A stretch of 64,000 bases of DNA, taken from positions 4,439,847 through 4,503,846 of the forward strand of contig CM067065.1 in the NCBI GenBank assembly GCA_033980235.1. Reading direction: 5' to 3'. The DNA is from Diadema setosum (lineage: Eukaryota; Echinodermata; Echinoidea; Diadematoida; Diadematidae). The translations under genes and the position numbers were made by a program. This document shows positions 1 through 10,157 of this stretch, one piece after another. How positions within the stretch are numbered: the first letter of the stretch is position 1; each line of letters begins with the position of its first letter. The notes beneath the pieces are model-generated. The model was given only the letters and a program-made list of their open reading frames with translations. It did no database searches and had not been told where the DNA came from.

Positions 1-112
1 ACTTGCAAAATAAAAGCACGCAGTACACATGAACATAAATAGGTGTAATGGAGTCGGGCGTGTAAATCAGACTGTGGGGTACAATGAGCCTCCATTAAAA
101 AAAAAAAAAAAG

Positions 113-228
113 TCAGAATCTCCGGTATTCATACTTTACGGGCGGCAAATCATTTGAGTCGCAATTTCTTGGTTGTTTCGTTTTCTTTCTGAATATTTTA
201 TACCACACACACACACACTCACACACAT

Positions 229-267
<39 letters not shown>

Positions 268-463
268 GCTTCTGGTCGAAAGGTCTTCTTAATATGTTCA
301 CCTTCGGAATCACGTTGGCTAACAAGGGACGGGTAAGTGTAAATTCCATGGCATTAAACAATTCATATTTGTGGAAAATTAGCCCAGTTGAGTCAAGTTC
401 TGTAACAGTGCCTTTTCTACTGATGATAGAAGGACAATGCTTGAGTAATTCAATATCCGTCAT
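113..463 (-). pseudogene. Possible decayed coding fragment, unidentified
   Basis: A minus-strand frame of about 65 codons (roughly 270-463) has ordinary amino-acid composition before it runs into a (CA)n microsatellite at about 206-265, which it then reads as Cys-Val repeats. Upstream in the same frame the reading continues to about 660 but is broken by two stops. There is no recognisable domain. It may be a decayed exon or mobile-element fragment; chance cannot be excluded. The opposite strand is also open over 294-668, with no better case. Confidence 0.15.
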
Positions 464-656
464 ATTTCATCCCGAATTAGGGAGATGTCTGTCTCTGACC
501 GGTACAAGTTGTAAGCATCAACTTCGGTTGGGACAGCTGATCGTAGCAGGATTAGTAGGCCCTAAGTGTCTTGAACAGCGTATACCCTTCTGTATCTGTT
601 TGACGAAGATCGAACAATTCGTTATGAACGAGTTAAGAATGTCTGCTAAAATCCAT

Positions 657-805
657 GTTCCCAAGTAATCTGAAAGAAAATAGAAGAAAAATCGTTAGAA
701 ATATATGAAATGTTTCTAGATATTCGTTTCACCACAAAAGTGATGTTGAGGGTATCATAAATCAACACAAATCAACATGCATTTGGAATTTAAGGGTCCC
801 TTTAA
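657..805. mobile_element. Solo arm of a family T (TTAA) palindromic element
   Basis: This stretch closely matches the right arm of the complete TTAA-flanked palindrome at 57675-58293, including the stretch reading ATCATAAATCAACACAAATC and the terminal GGTCCCTTTAA. Only one arm is visible, so the left arm has been lost or lies in the diverged sequence upstream. Confidence 0.6.
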
Positions 806-1241
806 GCTTACGGTAGGAAGCTTGAAAACAGGGGTAAGATAACCTTTTCAAAAGTGTACTATCACGTGAAAATGAATTTTATTTTACGACACGAGTTTCA
901 TTCATTTTGTAATGCAAATGTCATAAAAAGCATTACGAGCTTATTAGCCTAGTGTAGACGATGCCATTAACACGTACCATGTGCACAAACTGAAAAAAAA
1001 AGCATTACAACGTTCTCATTGTATTATAGATTTGCACTATAGATGAGTAGTCTGTTGCCATTATTGACGTTCTGCACATAATATGACATAATCAATTATA
1101 ATTCCAGACAGCATAATGAATTCACTTTCATTCGTATTATATGCAATTTGAAAACCTCTTATTATGTATCAAGCCTGTCAGCTAAATATTAACATTTGTC
1201 ATCCTTTCCCTCCCTATCGGCGGCGTGGGTAATGTGCAGTC

Positions 1242-1350
1242 CAAAATACTGGATGAGTTCAACCTCGTGTTTGCTTCTGCCAAAATAAGACGGCAGGGTA
1301 CATTGTTTGAAGCTGTGTGTGAAGTGCTGCACATCAGGCTTGTGAATAAT
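1242..1350 (+). other. Isolated exon-like segment, unidentified
   Basis: An open reading stretch of about 36 codons lies between a possible acceptor (TGTGCAG) and a strong donor match (AAT followed by GTAAGTAG). The residue composition looks coding-like, but I recognise no domain and cannot connect it to the dispanin gene 0.7 kb downstream. It could be a 5' exon of that gene, a pseudo-exon, or chance. Confidence 0.2.
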
Positions 1351-2050
1351 GTAAGTAGTGAAATCAGAACATTCGTGTGTGTTTTTTTTTTTTCTTCTTT
1401 TTTACTACGAGGGTTCAGAAACATACTTCTCTTCCAAGTTGAAATCCACCTTTTGTTGAAACTGCTTGCGCAAAGATAAAAGAGCACTTGTTTGTCAGTG
1501 ACACGACATTTGCTACTGCGACAATTGCTCCTGTCTAATCTCTCCAACCTTAGGATTTAGGTTAAGGGTAGTGATGAGGATTTAGGATTAGAATCAGAAT
1601 TAGAGATACTTTTGTGAATAGAATTTATGTTTGCTTTAGCGTACAGATATTTCATGAGAGCGATTGTCGCAGGAGCATACGTAATGAAACCGTTTGAACA
1701 TCTTTCGTACGCTATACTATGCCTCAATGAAGAGCGGTTGCTGGGGGCTTTGGTATTCTTATGTCTTCATATGGTGGAAGTAGCCTGTTCACGTTCGAAG
1801 CAATTGCAAGTAATACTATAGGTGAAAAAAACGATGTTAGGAACAACACTTTTTCGTGCACCGTCGTGTAATTGATTTTGATTCATGCAATATGATTTCC
1901 TGGAGGCTGATAGATAATAACAAGAAAAAGGAGGAAGGATTAAAAGAAGGCGCTAGATAGACAATTGCAAAATCATGGAGCCCAAATATCTTTGTGTAAT
2001 TAGATACCTTCATAATTCGTGGCATCTGTGAACGAGAAGTCGAAATAGAA

Positions 2051-3660
2051 ATGATGGACTCTGTTCAAGGGATCAACGTGAAACCGGCTCACCCGCACAG
2101 CATCGCCCCAGCACCGGAGTATGTTCCCGAGGTAACAACGTCTTTCTTTAGTGGAAAACTGAGCAAAGAAATGGGATTCCATCGGAGGGATCCCGATTGA
2201 ATCCCATCTTCTTTGCTCGCTTTTCCACTAATTAATCATTATTCATTCTGGTCAGTTTTTCTGTTTGCATTTGTAACATCTTTCTTAACACTGTCAAAAT
2301 GTAAACACTGTAAAATGACATTAAATGTTGACTTCCATGCTTTTTCAGATTGAATAATAAGATTATTGGCTAATGTGTGTCTTCGCGTGTTCAATCGTAT
2401 TTAACAGTTAAAGAAGTATACTTATATCTTACGTGTTTTGTGTGTGGGTACCATGCATGTTTTATGCACTATAAAGTAACTGCTGCCCCCCCCCCCCCCA
2501 AAAAAAAAATAATAATAATAGTAATAAAATATTGAAAGGGGCAGCGACATTTTTGTTTGTTATGACTGATAATTTAATGGTACATATTTATTGTTAATGT
2601 TGTCTTTTGTCGAATCAATTCATTAACACCTGGGATAGAGTGTATAACGTGTCCGCGGCACGGAACATAGACAAAAAAGAAAGAGTATTGTTTTATCTAC
2701 TTCTCTAACACCTTCCTGATCGAATCTTTTCTTTCTACAGATAGTTCCCACCAGCACTGTGATAAACCGAGAAGCATTTCCGGAAATAAAGGACTACAGT
2801 GGCATGGCATTAGTGGTAACATGGATGTTCTGTCTGCCTTTTGGTCTCGTCGCCATGGCAAAGGCGAGAGAGGTTAGTGCCTGTTTTCTACTTATTAGCC
2901 GTATCATAGTGCACTTACCTCGAAATATTGAAATACCATAATATACACAGCATTTTAATGAATGTATGTTTATTGGCAAAGATTAAGGAAGGGATAGAAC
3001 AGATGTGACCCACTACAACAAAATGATCCGATAGTCGGCGGAGGTTGATTTTCTGAAAATGGCATGACATCATTTCCTTACCCTTCCGCTTTATTTTTTT
3101 ATATAAAACACAATTCATGAAAGCGCTTCTTTGCGGAAATATCGATGACTTTATTAAGGCATGTCGAGTGGTCTGGGTTTCGAGAAAACCTCCTTCAAAG
3201 CTTTCCTTCAATGCAATCGTGATCACATCGAGATAAGACAGTTTTCACCTCTTGACAATAGAAGGGATGTTTAGCGCCAGCGGTCTACGCATGACCTATC
3301 AGTAACTACGAAGCCACGCATTGACCAATAAGATCACTCCCTCGTTGCTACGGGCAGAACATGTAGCGCGTGATCCAAATCTTCGGACACGTTTCTGTTC
3401 CGTTGTATAAGTTCGAAAATCAAGGCCCAGAAAAACGCTAATCTAATCAATGCCTTTCCTTTAATCATTTAGCTTCGAAATTTCACCAGATGATACATTA
3501 GACTACTTATTTGTGTCTCAAAAACAAAAATCCGATCGATGTGACTGATTTTGGTGATCTGACTCTCAAACTCTGTTTTCTCGGCTCAGCCGGCAGCGAC
3601 TTTTGGATCCTTTTGTTGTGGCGAGACACAAATGCTTTCTACCATTTTTGTTTGTCTGTT

Positions 3661-3695
<35 letters not shown>

Positions 3696-5348
3696 TTTAT
3701 GGTAGCTCAATCGGATCATTTGAAATCGGCTGGTTGTATCTGCCAAACATTTTTTTTTCACTTTTGTTTTTCTTTACAATTAACGTCGCCCTTATGGCAA
3801 ATTTTGGAAAACTTTCATCAAAAGGAGACACGCCCACAATTTTTTTCTTCATTGGCCTTGTGTGCCTAGCAAGGCACGTCTGCACTGCAAATGCATCTTG
3901 CGCGTCACGTGCATGAATTCTCGCTATTGCCAATGACGTAAAAAGTACCCGGATGTGGGTTTTTCGTCAAGATTCAGCGCATTTCCAGGAATCGGGCACT
4001 TCCGGTGCGGGGTATATTTTGCACAGCGTTAGGGCTGCGTGCGTGTACGTGTACATACCTAGTGCCTCGACGGCCACGGATAGGCGCCAGAAGCCGAGCC
4101 AGCCAGGCCTGTGATACATAATGTAGCTATTATAGCCTCCGCATTGTCTAGGCCTTGCATTGATTATAGCCTGCAACGCAGCGCACGCATCCTACGCACA
4201 CAAGCTAGACATACCGGTACTGCTTGATCATTGCGATCGACTTGAAGAGTTTGTTTGCAAAAAGCGATAAGTCCATTTTTGAAGATTTTGAAGTAAGATC
4301 TCTGTCATAAAGTTCAAAATAACACCTTTTAAATGATATATTGGTCACTACATATAAAGGTATATTTTTGAAGTTATGGTCAAAAGAAGCAACAATTTTC
4401 TTTTTATTCTCTTTATTTTCCTTGACCTTTAATCGCAAATATCTCCATTTGGCAAATATGGACTTATCGGTTTTTGCAAACAAACTCTTCACTTGCACAT
4501 CAGTCATCTGTGCATACGCTGAAAATAATACTGCAAAATATCTACCCACCTTGATATCGTCATGGAATGCCAATCTTTTATAATCTGTTATCTGTCGAAG
4601 TGCCGCGAACACAATCGTGAACGAACCGTGATCTCGAACCTTATCCTGTCTCCCAAGTAAACTTCTTCCAAGCAAGTTGCTGTGGAGTCACCCGGAAAAT
4701 CCACCCACGTCACGTCTCGCATGCCCGCGATATTTTTGTAAATTTGTCTGTTTATTGCCGTGAGACCACCACATGGCAGCTTCGCAGTAACGATCCACAG
4801 TCGTATTTACATCAATTTCTCTAGAATGGAGAAATTTCAAATCATATAAAAGCTAACATTTAATTCGAGGAAACAGTGAGTACACGGAAGAATACAGTCG
4901 GCCGGCTGTATAGCTGTGAGCTGTATATGTACAGTGTAAAGTCAAAAGAGCATTCGCGTACTATCACCGCGTACGAACGGAAGTGACTTGGCCTCCGAGC
5001 TATCCCATAATGCACCGTAAATGTCGATGAAATCAACATCCGGGTACTTTTTACGTCATTGGCGATAGCGAGAATTACACAGGCGACAAGATTCCGTCGC
5101 CTGCGTATGGAAATCCATGCATGTGATGCGCAAGTTGCGTTTGCTGTGAACACGCGTCATTATCGTTGTATGCACCTCAAGTTGTTGGGCGTGTCTCCAG
5201 GACTACAGATCAGTTTCACTTGTCGAGCTTATTCTAGTTTGTATCAAATGTACATACTGTCATTTATACACTCATGAACTCTTCCACCATCTCTCTCACT
5301 CTCTCTCTCTCTCTCTCTGTATTCACATGTGTGTGTGTGTGTGTGACG

Positions 5349-5379
<31 letters not shown>

Positions 5380-5552
5380 TCTGCTTGTCTGCTTCTCTGC
5401 TATCTATACAGGCTTTAAACAAACAGGCGAGTGGTGACATCCAGGGAGCCTACAACGCATCCCGGCAGGCCTGTGGCTGGTCCGTGGCTGGTATGGTCCT
5501 AGGCTCCATCCTATTTACGCTCATCCCAGTTATTGTCATAATTGCTTTGTAA
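2051..5552 (+). CDS. CD225/dispanin (IFITM-like) membrane protein, gene 1; 3 coding exons
   Basis: Coding exons are 2051-2131, 2741-2872 and 5412-5552 (TAA), all joined in phase 0, giving 117 residues. Seen: a Pro-rich N-terminus, hydrophobic segment 1 (about 47-66) with DY then FCLPFG, a short basic loop holding G79-D-I-Q-G83, Cys92, and hydrophobic segment 2 (about 94-117). This is the order found in the CD225/dispanin family, which includes IFITM, SYNDIG and PRRT proteins. In IFITM3 the loop GxxxG is an oligomerisation motif and the matching cysteines are palmitoylated. Length fits IFITMs. Two adjacent ATGs (2051, 2054) can start it; a TTAG acceptor about 40 nt upstream suggests a 5' UTR exon. 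Intron 2 carries a 1.4-kb inverted-repeat element and a family G MITE. Molecular role here (membrane or antiviral) is inference only. Confidence 0.85.
2148..2231. repeat. 84-bp near-perfect palindrome just inside intron 1 of dispanin gene 1
   Basis: TTAGTGGAAAA at the left end pairs with TTTTCCACTAA at the right, and the arms match almost throughout around a centre near 2190. The right arm, and sequence on to about 2270, match the tail of the SINE at 54434-54795. It therefore looks like two SINE ends in inverted orientation. It begins 16 nt after the exon 1 donor. Confidence 0.75.
2486..2522. repeat. Oligo-C / oligo-A tract followed by (TAA)n
   Basis: A run of C passes directly into a run of A and then TAA repeats, within intron 1 of dispanin gene 1. 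The same C-then-A polarity recurs at other sites in the window. Confidence 0.9.
3663..3695. repeat. (GT)n microsatellite
   Basis: About 15 GT units in intron 2 of dispanin gene 1. Confidence 0.9.
3824..5198. mobile_element. Inverted-repeat element, about 1.4 kb, in intron 2 of dispanin gene 1
   Basis: The left end GGAGACACGCCCA (3824) is mirrored by TGGGCGTGTCTCC ending at 5198. The arms (about 3824-3957 and 5037-5198) also share, in inverted order, a block reading GTAAAAAGTACCCGGATG on the left and CATCCGGGTACTTTTTAC on the right. No transposase frame is visible, so it is non-autonomous. A family G MITE is nested at 4244-4490. Confidence 0.65.
4244..4490. mobile_element. Family G MITE, complete copy
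   Basis: Ends are GAAGAGTTTGTTTGC and GCAAACAAACTCTTC, with a largely palindromic interior including CCGATAAGTCCA-type motifs facing each other. Other copies lie at 24255, 38185, 39958 and, in pieces, 37795, 49243 and 49782. No coding capacity. Confidence 0.85.
5287..5375. repeat. (CT)n followed by (GT)n microsatellites
   Basis: A CT run at about 5287-5318 and GT runs at about 5329-5375 directly precede the exon 3 acceptor of dispanin gene 1. The CT run could contribute to the polypyrimidine tract. Confidence 0.85.
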
Positions 5553-5659
5553 CAATTTATACCTCTTATTAGTCTGGTTTCCAGACCCTTTGCCAACTGG
5601 ACTCCGTGGAGACGAAGTCGCCGCCTTTGCCGAATCTAAACCTTCAACTTCAACTAAAC

Positions 5660-7183
5660 CAGTTTTCGGTGTTGAGGGCGTCAATATCCTGACATAGTAC
5701 GAGCAGACTTGAGGGTCTTGAAGCCAGAGTAACCTCTTAAAGGCCATGAACGTTTAAATTTGTTTCTTTGATTTAGTTTTTGTTTTTCTTCTCTTACAGA
5801 ACTTACTGTTTGTCATGTTTGTGAGGAGGTACAGATAATGTGCTTGGCAACTTTCTCAACAAACGTGTATAATGAGGAAACAGTAATATTAAAGGGGAAG
5901 GCTAGTAACTGATCAGTGGGAATCAGTGGAAATGCTGGGAGATGATTGTTCCAATCCTTATGGGATTCATTCAAGAGTACATTATATATCTATTGTTGTG
6001 TGAAAATTATTTGCTTCAGAATGGTCTCATATTCAAGTAATGTGCAGTTTAATGTTTCCAGGTTAGCGTCCCTGGTCAGTGACGGTGCACTAAACTGCAC
6101 ATTACCTGAATATGAGACCATTCTGAAGCAAATAATTTTCACACAACAATACATATACAATGTACTCTTGAATGAATCCCATAAGGATTGGAACAATCAT
6201 CCCCCAGCATTTCCACTGATTCCCACTGATCAGTTACTAGCCTTCCCCTTTAAAGAGAGGTGATTGGTTCTGCATAAATATAAACAAGCAGACTAACAGT
6301 AAGTTGCAATCCATTCTTATAAACCCCGACCGGTTTGTTGAGCTTAAGCGGTGTATTACAAAGCTATAAAATATTGACAAAATAGAACAAGAATATTGCG
6401 TTGACTAAAATGTGCAGGTCCTATGTAAATAATCATTTTGATGGCATAATTGCAAGCCTGTAAAAAGCAAACTTGTCATGGAACGGTACTGAGTAAATAT
6501 GTGTTGTTGTTGTTGTTTTTTGGGGGGGGTTTTTTTGGAATTACGCGGTATTGGTTTCTCACTCTTCTTAAGGTATAACGTACATCTAAATGACCATAAC
6601 CTTAGTCTGTTTCTCCCTTATAATAATAATAATAATTGTACAAGTGGAAATCTGTTCTCAGGAAAGTGAAATAAAAGACCGTTCTCCCAATGGAAGGGTC
6701 AGAAATAATAATTATATGCCAAGTAATCTGCATCCCCAATGATAAATACGAATTTTAATTTGCAGCCTTGTCCTTGCTATACTACAAAAAAAGAAAAAAA
6801 GAAAAAACGAACTTGGAAATAAAAGCTATAATTATGTTAAATCTGTGGCAGAAAATCAATTTTATTTCTTTTTCTTGATAATGATCACCTTAATATTTGC
6901 TGTCATTTTTTTTCATTTGTTTATTAGTGTGGTTGCTCTTTCACTTTTACAGTTGTGTACGACATACATAATAATTATAATCAATAGTTGTGTTAACATG
7001 TATTGTGTTTGCGAAAGGAAATAAAAAGAGTGTGCTGTTCCGAAAGCTACGGTAACTCTCTGAAAATATATCATATTTTGTTGCATTTTAGTTTTTTCCC
7101 TTTTTTTCGTTTGTGGTCGGTGACTTGGTGTTTGCTCTAATAACAACCTACTCTCTCCAGCAGCACAGAAATACACATGATTT
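5660..7183. repeat. Tandem duplication, first copy (about 1.5 kb)
   Basis: Three blocks in order, X (5660-5779), Y (6270-6905) and A (6906-7183), recur in the same order at 7192-7316, 7815-8471 and 16335-16593. The TTAA element at 5889-6253 sits between X and Y of this copy only. Block X begins just downstream of the stop codon of dispanin gene 1 and may overlap its 3' UTR. No protein-coding signal was seen. Confidence 0.75.
5889..6253. mobile_element. Family T (TTAA) palindromic MITE
   Basis: It is flanked by TTAA on both sides, with AGGGGAAGG inside the left copy and CCTTCCCCT inside the right. The two arms of about 170 bp are nearly identical in inverted orientation, so the whole element folds on itself. 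TTAA targeting is typical of piggyBac-related MITEs; assignment to that superfamily is inference. Confidence 0.85.
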
Positions 7184-7191
7184 TGATACAC

Positions 7192-7579
7192 ACAGTTTTC
7201 GACGTTGAGGGCGTCAATATCCTGAAAGCGACATAGTACGAGCAGATGGTCTTGAAGCCAGAGTAACCTCTTATAGGCCATGAACCTTTAAGTTTGTTTC
7301 TTTGATTTAGTTTTTGGCTCGAAATTATTTTTGTAAGGCTCAATTGTAGTACGATAATAATTATGTTGGTATTTTGTTGTTGTTGTTGTTGTTGTAATAA
7401 TTGCTTCATTCAGGAAGAGATCCCAATTGTTTGTTTTTGTTGCCGTTGCTCACTGCCTGCCCAACGTTTTCAAATGTGGGGGCCCAGTTTATAATTCTGG
7501 TGCCACATGCCTGGGTTTGCAGCTCAACTGACAAGAAAGAGAGAAAAAAAAAAATCAGAGTTTAATCGGCTACATATAG

Positions 7580-7615
<36 letters not shown>

Positions 7616-8471
7616 CTGGTACAACTTCAACAAGGAAAACAAACACAAGCTAACAACGTCTAGGTAAAAAAAGAAAAAAAAAAGGAACCAAAGTCATTAG
7701 TCCCTTTAATGTTCCCAGGTAGTATGCCGAAAAAAAAGTGGTTGCGATACCCCCCCCCCCCCCCCCCCCCGGCCTCCCAATAAAAAAAAATACAATTTTG
7801 ACAAAAACAAAGAAAACAAGCGGACTAATAAGTTGCAATCGATTCTTATAAACCCCGACCAGTTTTCTGAGCTTAAGCGGTGTATTACAAAGCTATAAAA
7901 TATTGACTAAATAGAACAAAAATATTGCGTTGACTAAATGTGCAGGTCCTATGTAAATAATCATTTTGATGGCATAATTGCAATCCTGTAAAAAGCAAAC
8001 ATGTCATGGAACGGCACTGAGTAGCATGTATTTGTTTTTGTTTTGTTTTGTTTTTTTTTTTGGTACTTACGCGGTATTGATTTCTCACTCTTCTTAAAGG
8101 TATAACGTACATCTCAAAGAGCATAACCTTAGTCTGTTTCTCCCATATAATAATAACTGTACAGGTCGGTATTCGCAAGTCTAGTAAAAGTGGAAATCTG
8201 TTCTCAGGATAGTAAAATAAAAGACCGTTCTCCCAATGGAAGGGTCAGAAATAAATATTATGCCGAGAAATCTGCATCCCCAATCATAATTACGAACTTT
8301 AATTTGCAGGCTTGTTCTTGCTATACTATAAAAAAAAGAATAAAGAAAAAAGCGAACTTGTAAATAGAAGCTATAATTTTCTTAAATCTGTGGCAAAAAA
8401 AAAAATCAATATGATTTCTTTTTCTTGATAATGATCACCTTAATATGTGCTGTCACTTTATTCATCTGTTT
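7192..8471. repeat. Tandem duplication, second copy, blocks X' and Y'
   Basis: X' (7192-7316) and Y' (7815-8471) match blocks X and Y of the first copy. Between them lie AT-rich sequence, a (GTT)n run near 7376-7396, a poly-A tract at about 7580-7612 and an oligo-C tract at 7751-7770. The copy stops at 8471 and its missing block A resumes at 16335. Confidence 0.75.
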
Positions 8472-8613
8472 GTTGTTGTTATTTTAAAGATCGAAAGAAG
8501 AGAGAGAGAGAGAGAAATGGGGCCCTATACAAATAATTTGCCCCAGACAGCACTTATAACATAAAACAAACATTATAGATCTTAAAGAGATATAAACAAG
8601 AATATTAAATGCA

Positions 8614-8760
8614 TACCAAGTCTCCTCGATGGAGCTCATATCGTCTCCACGAGGGAGCTCATATTGTCTCCACAAAGGAGCTCATAAAGTCTCCACGAGG
8701 GAGCTCATATTGTCTCCATAAAGGAGCTCATTACGTCTCCACGAGGGAGCTCATATGATA
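8614..8760. repeat. Minisatellite in retrotransposon 3' region
   Basis: About five units of roughly 28 bp are built on GGAGCTCAT followed by GTCTCCAC, with alternating CGAGG and AAAGG variants. Confidence 0.85.
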
Positions 8761-9040
8761 TTGATGAATACCTCATATTATTCTTCAGACAAACTCAAAT
8801 AACTACACAATACACGCGCGCGTGTACCGCACACTAACTCATCCACGTGCACACACTCAACCACATACACACACCTTCAACCACGCACAGACACATCCAT
8901 ATCATGGTTCAACCCAAAATAATGTACAATATTTAAATAGAGCACACACACAATGATATGTTTTTTACAAAATAGATAAAATTACTATAACTGTATCATT
9001 GTTTCGAAAGAAAGAAAGAAGAAGAAAAAAAAACATATAC

Positions 9041-9160
9041 AGTGTTTATATCAAGGAGCTCTAAGGCGTTGATACAGAAAAATATTTGCATATACAGAAA
9101 AATATTTGCAGTGTTTATATCAAGGAGCTCTAAGGCGTTGACACAGAAACATATTTGCAG
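9041..9160. repeat. Direct repeat of about 73 bp in retrotransposon 3' region
   Basis: Two copies of a block containing GTGTTTATATCAAGGAGC and a following ATATTTGCA stretch. The motif GGAGCTC also occurs in the minisatellite nearby. Confidence 0.75.
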
Positions 9161-9780
9161 CAAACAACGGAGAAATATGATACAGATATAATCCTGGAAT
9201 CAAAGACGTGTGAGTATACCTGCGGGCTTCAAGCCCCCAAAAATAAAAAAGTACAATTTAGTGCCAGAAAGTGGGAGTCATAATAATCTTCAAAATAAAT
9301 TCAAACCACAGATTTAAAGTATTAATTAGGTGCAGGCGACTCATACGAAAGGGGATTAACAAACATTTTAAGTTGTTCTCAAAACAAAAATGATGAACGG
9401 TTTATCATTTATAAAATTACACTATAGGTATATGAACGAAAGGATCCCCTGTTCTTGCTAGGGAAACGCACGCAAGGAACGTAAGACAATATACATGTAT
9501 ATATTTTATATAATAGAGACCCATTGAGGGAGATGCCGGGATCTGCAGCAGCGAGTGACTCCCCAAACCCGCTTGCTGCAGATTCCGGCACCTATAGGCG
9601 AGGTGGACGGTGGAGGCCTCGACGTGACGGCTGACCAAGGTCGGCTTGTTGTCGGAGGGGAACCGGAGAGCGATGTCCGCTGCGAATGTCGTGAAGGTCT
9701 ATTACGCTGAGGATAGGGGAAATTGAAAGTCCTTCCCCTGTGTACTGGGAAGGGGAAAACGAGACTAAATAAAACATAAG

Positions 9781-9872
9781 TGAGATTTATCACAATCAAG
9801 CATGAAAAAAAAAAAAAAAAAAAAAAAAACAAAACAAAACAAAACAAAAACAAAACAAACAAACACAAAAAC
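9781..9872. repeat. Poly-A / (CAAAA)n tract in retrotransposon 3' region
   Basis: A run of about 25 A is followed by CAAAA and CAAAC units on the + strand, so it is T-rich in the element's own sense. It therefore is not the element's poly-A tail. Confidence 0.8.
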
Positions 9873-10157
9873 TCACATATCATTGATAAGCAGATATATG
9901 CCAACATGACGTGTGTATAGGCAACTCGCAATTATTTATGAAGATGTATGATACATGTACATACCTCTTCAAATGCATTCCACAGCAACGTGGGAGACAT
10001 TATTAATAAACAAGTAATTGATAATACCAATAATGCATAATAACATATAATACGACGACTCACAAAATGTCTTGAAATCTACGTTTGCAAAATGATAAAG
10101 TACATGAACATTCTGCAAGACTTTGCAAAGTCCATGCTACAGCAAAGTTATGCAATC

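Noticed and set aside
4205..4675. 156-codon minus-strand frame
   Set aside because: Overlaps the family G MITE, and the same peptide appears at other MITE copies (24228, 39956), so it is an element translation without protein-like conservation.
8614..8760. Regularly spaced repeats reminiscent of a CRISPR array
   Set aside because: Units are contiguous without unique spacers, lie in a retrotransposon 3' region, and the genome is eukaryotic.
9506..9931. 141-codon minus-strand frame in the retrotransposon 3' region
   Set aside because: Begins in a poly-T-derived Phe/Leu run and shows no domain; treated as untranslated 3' sequence.
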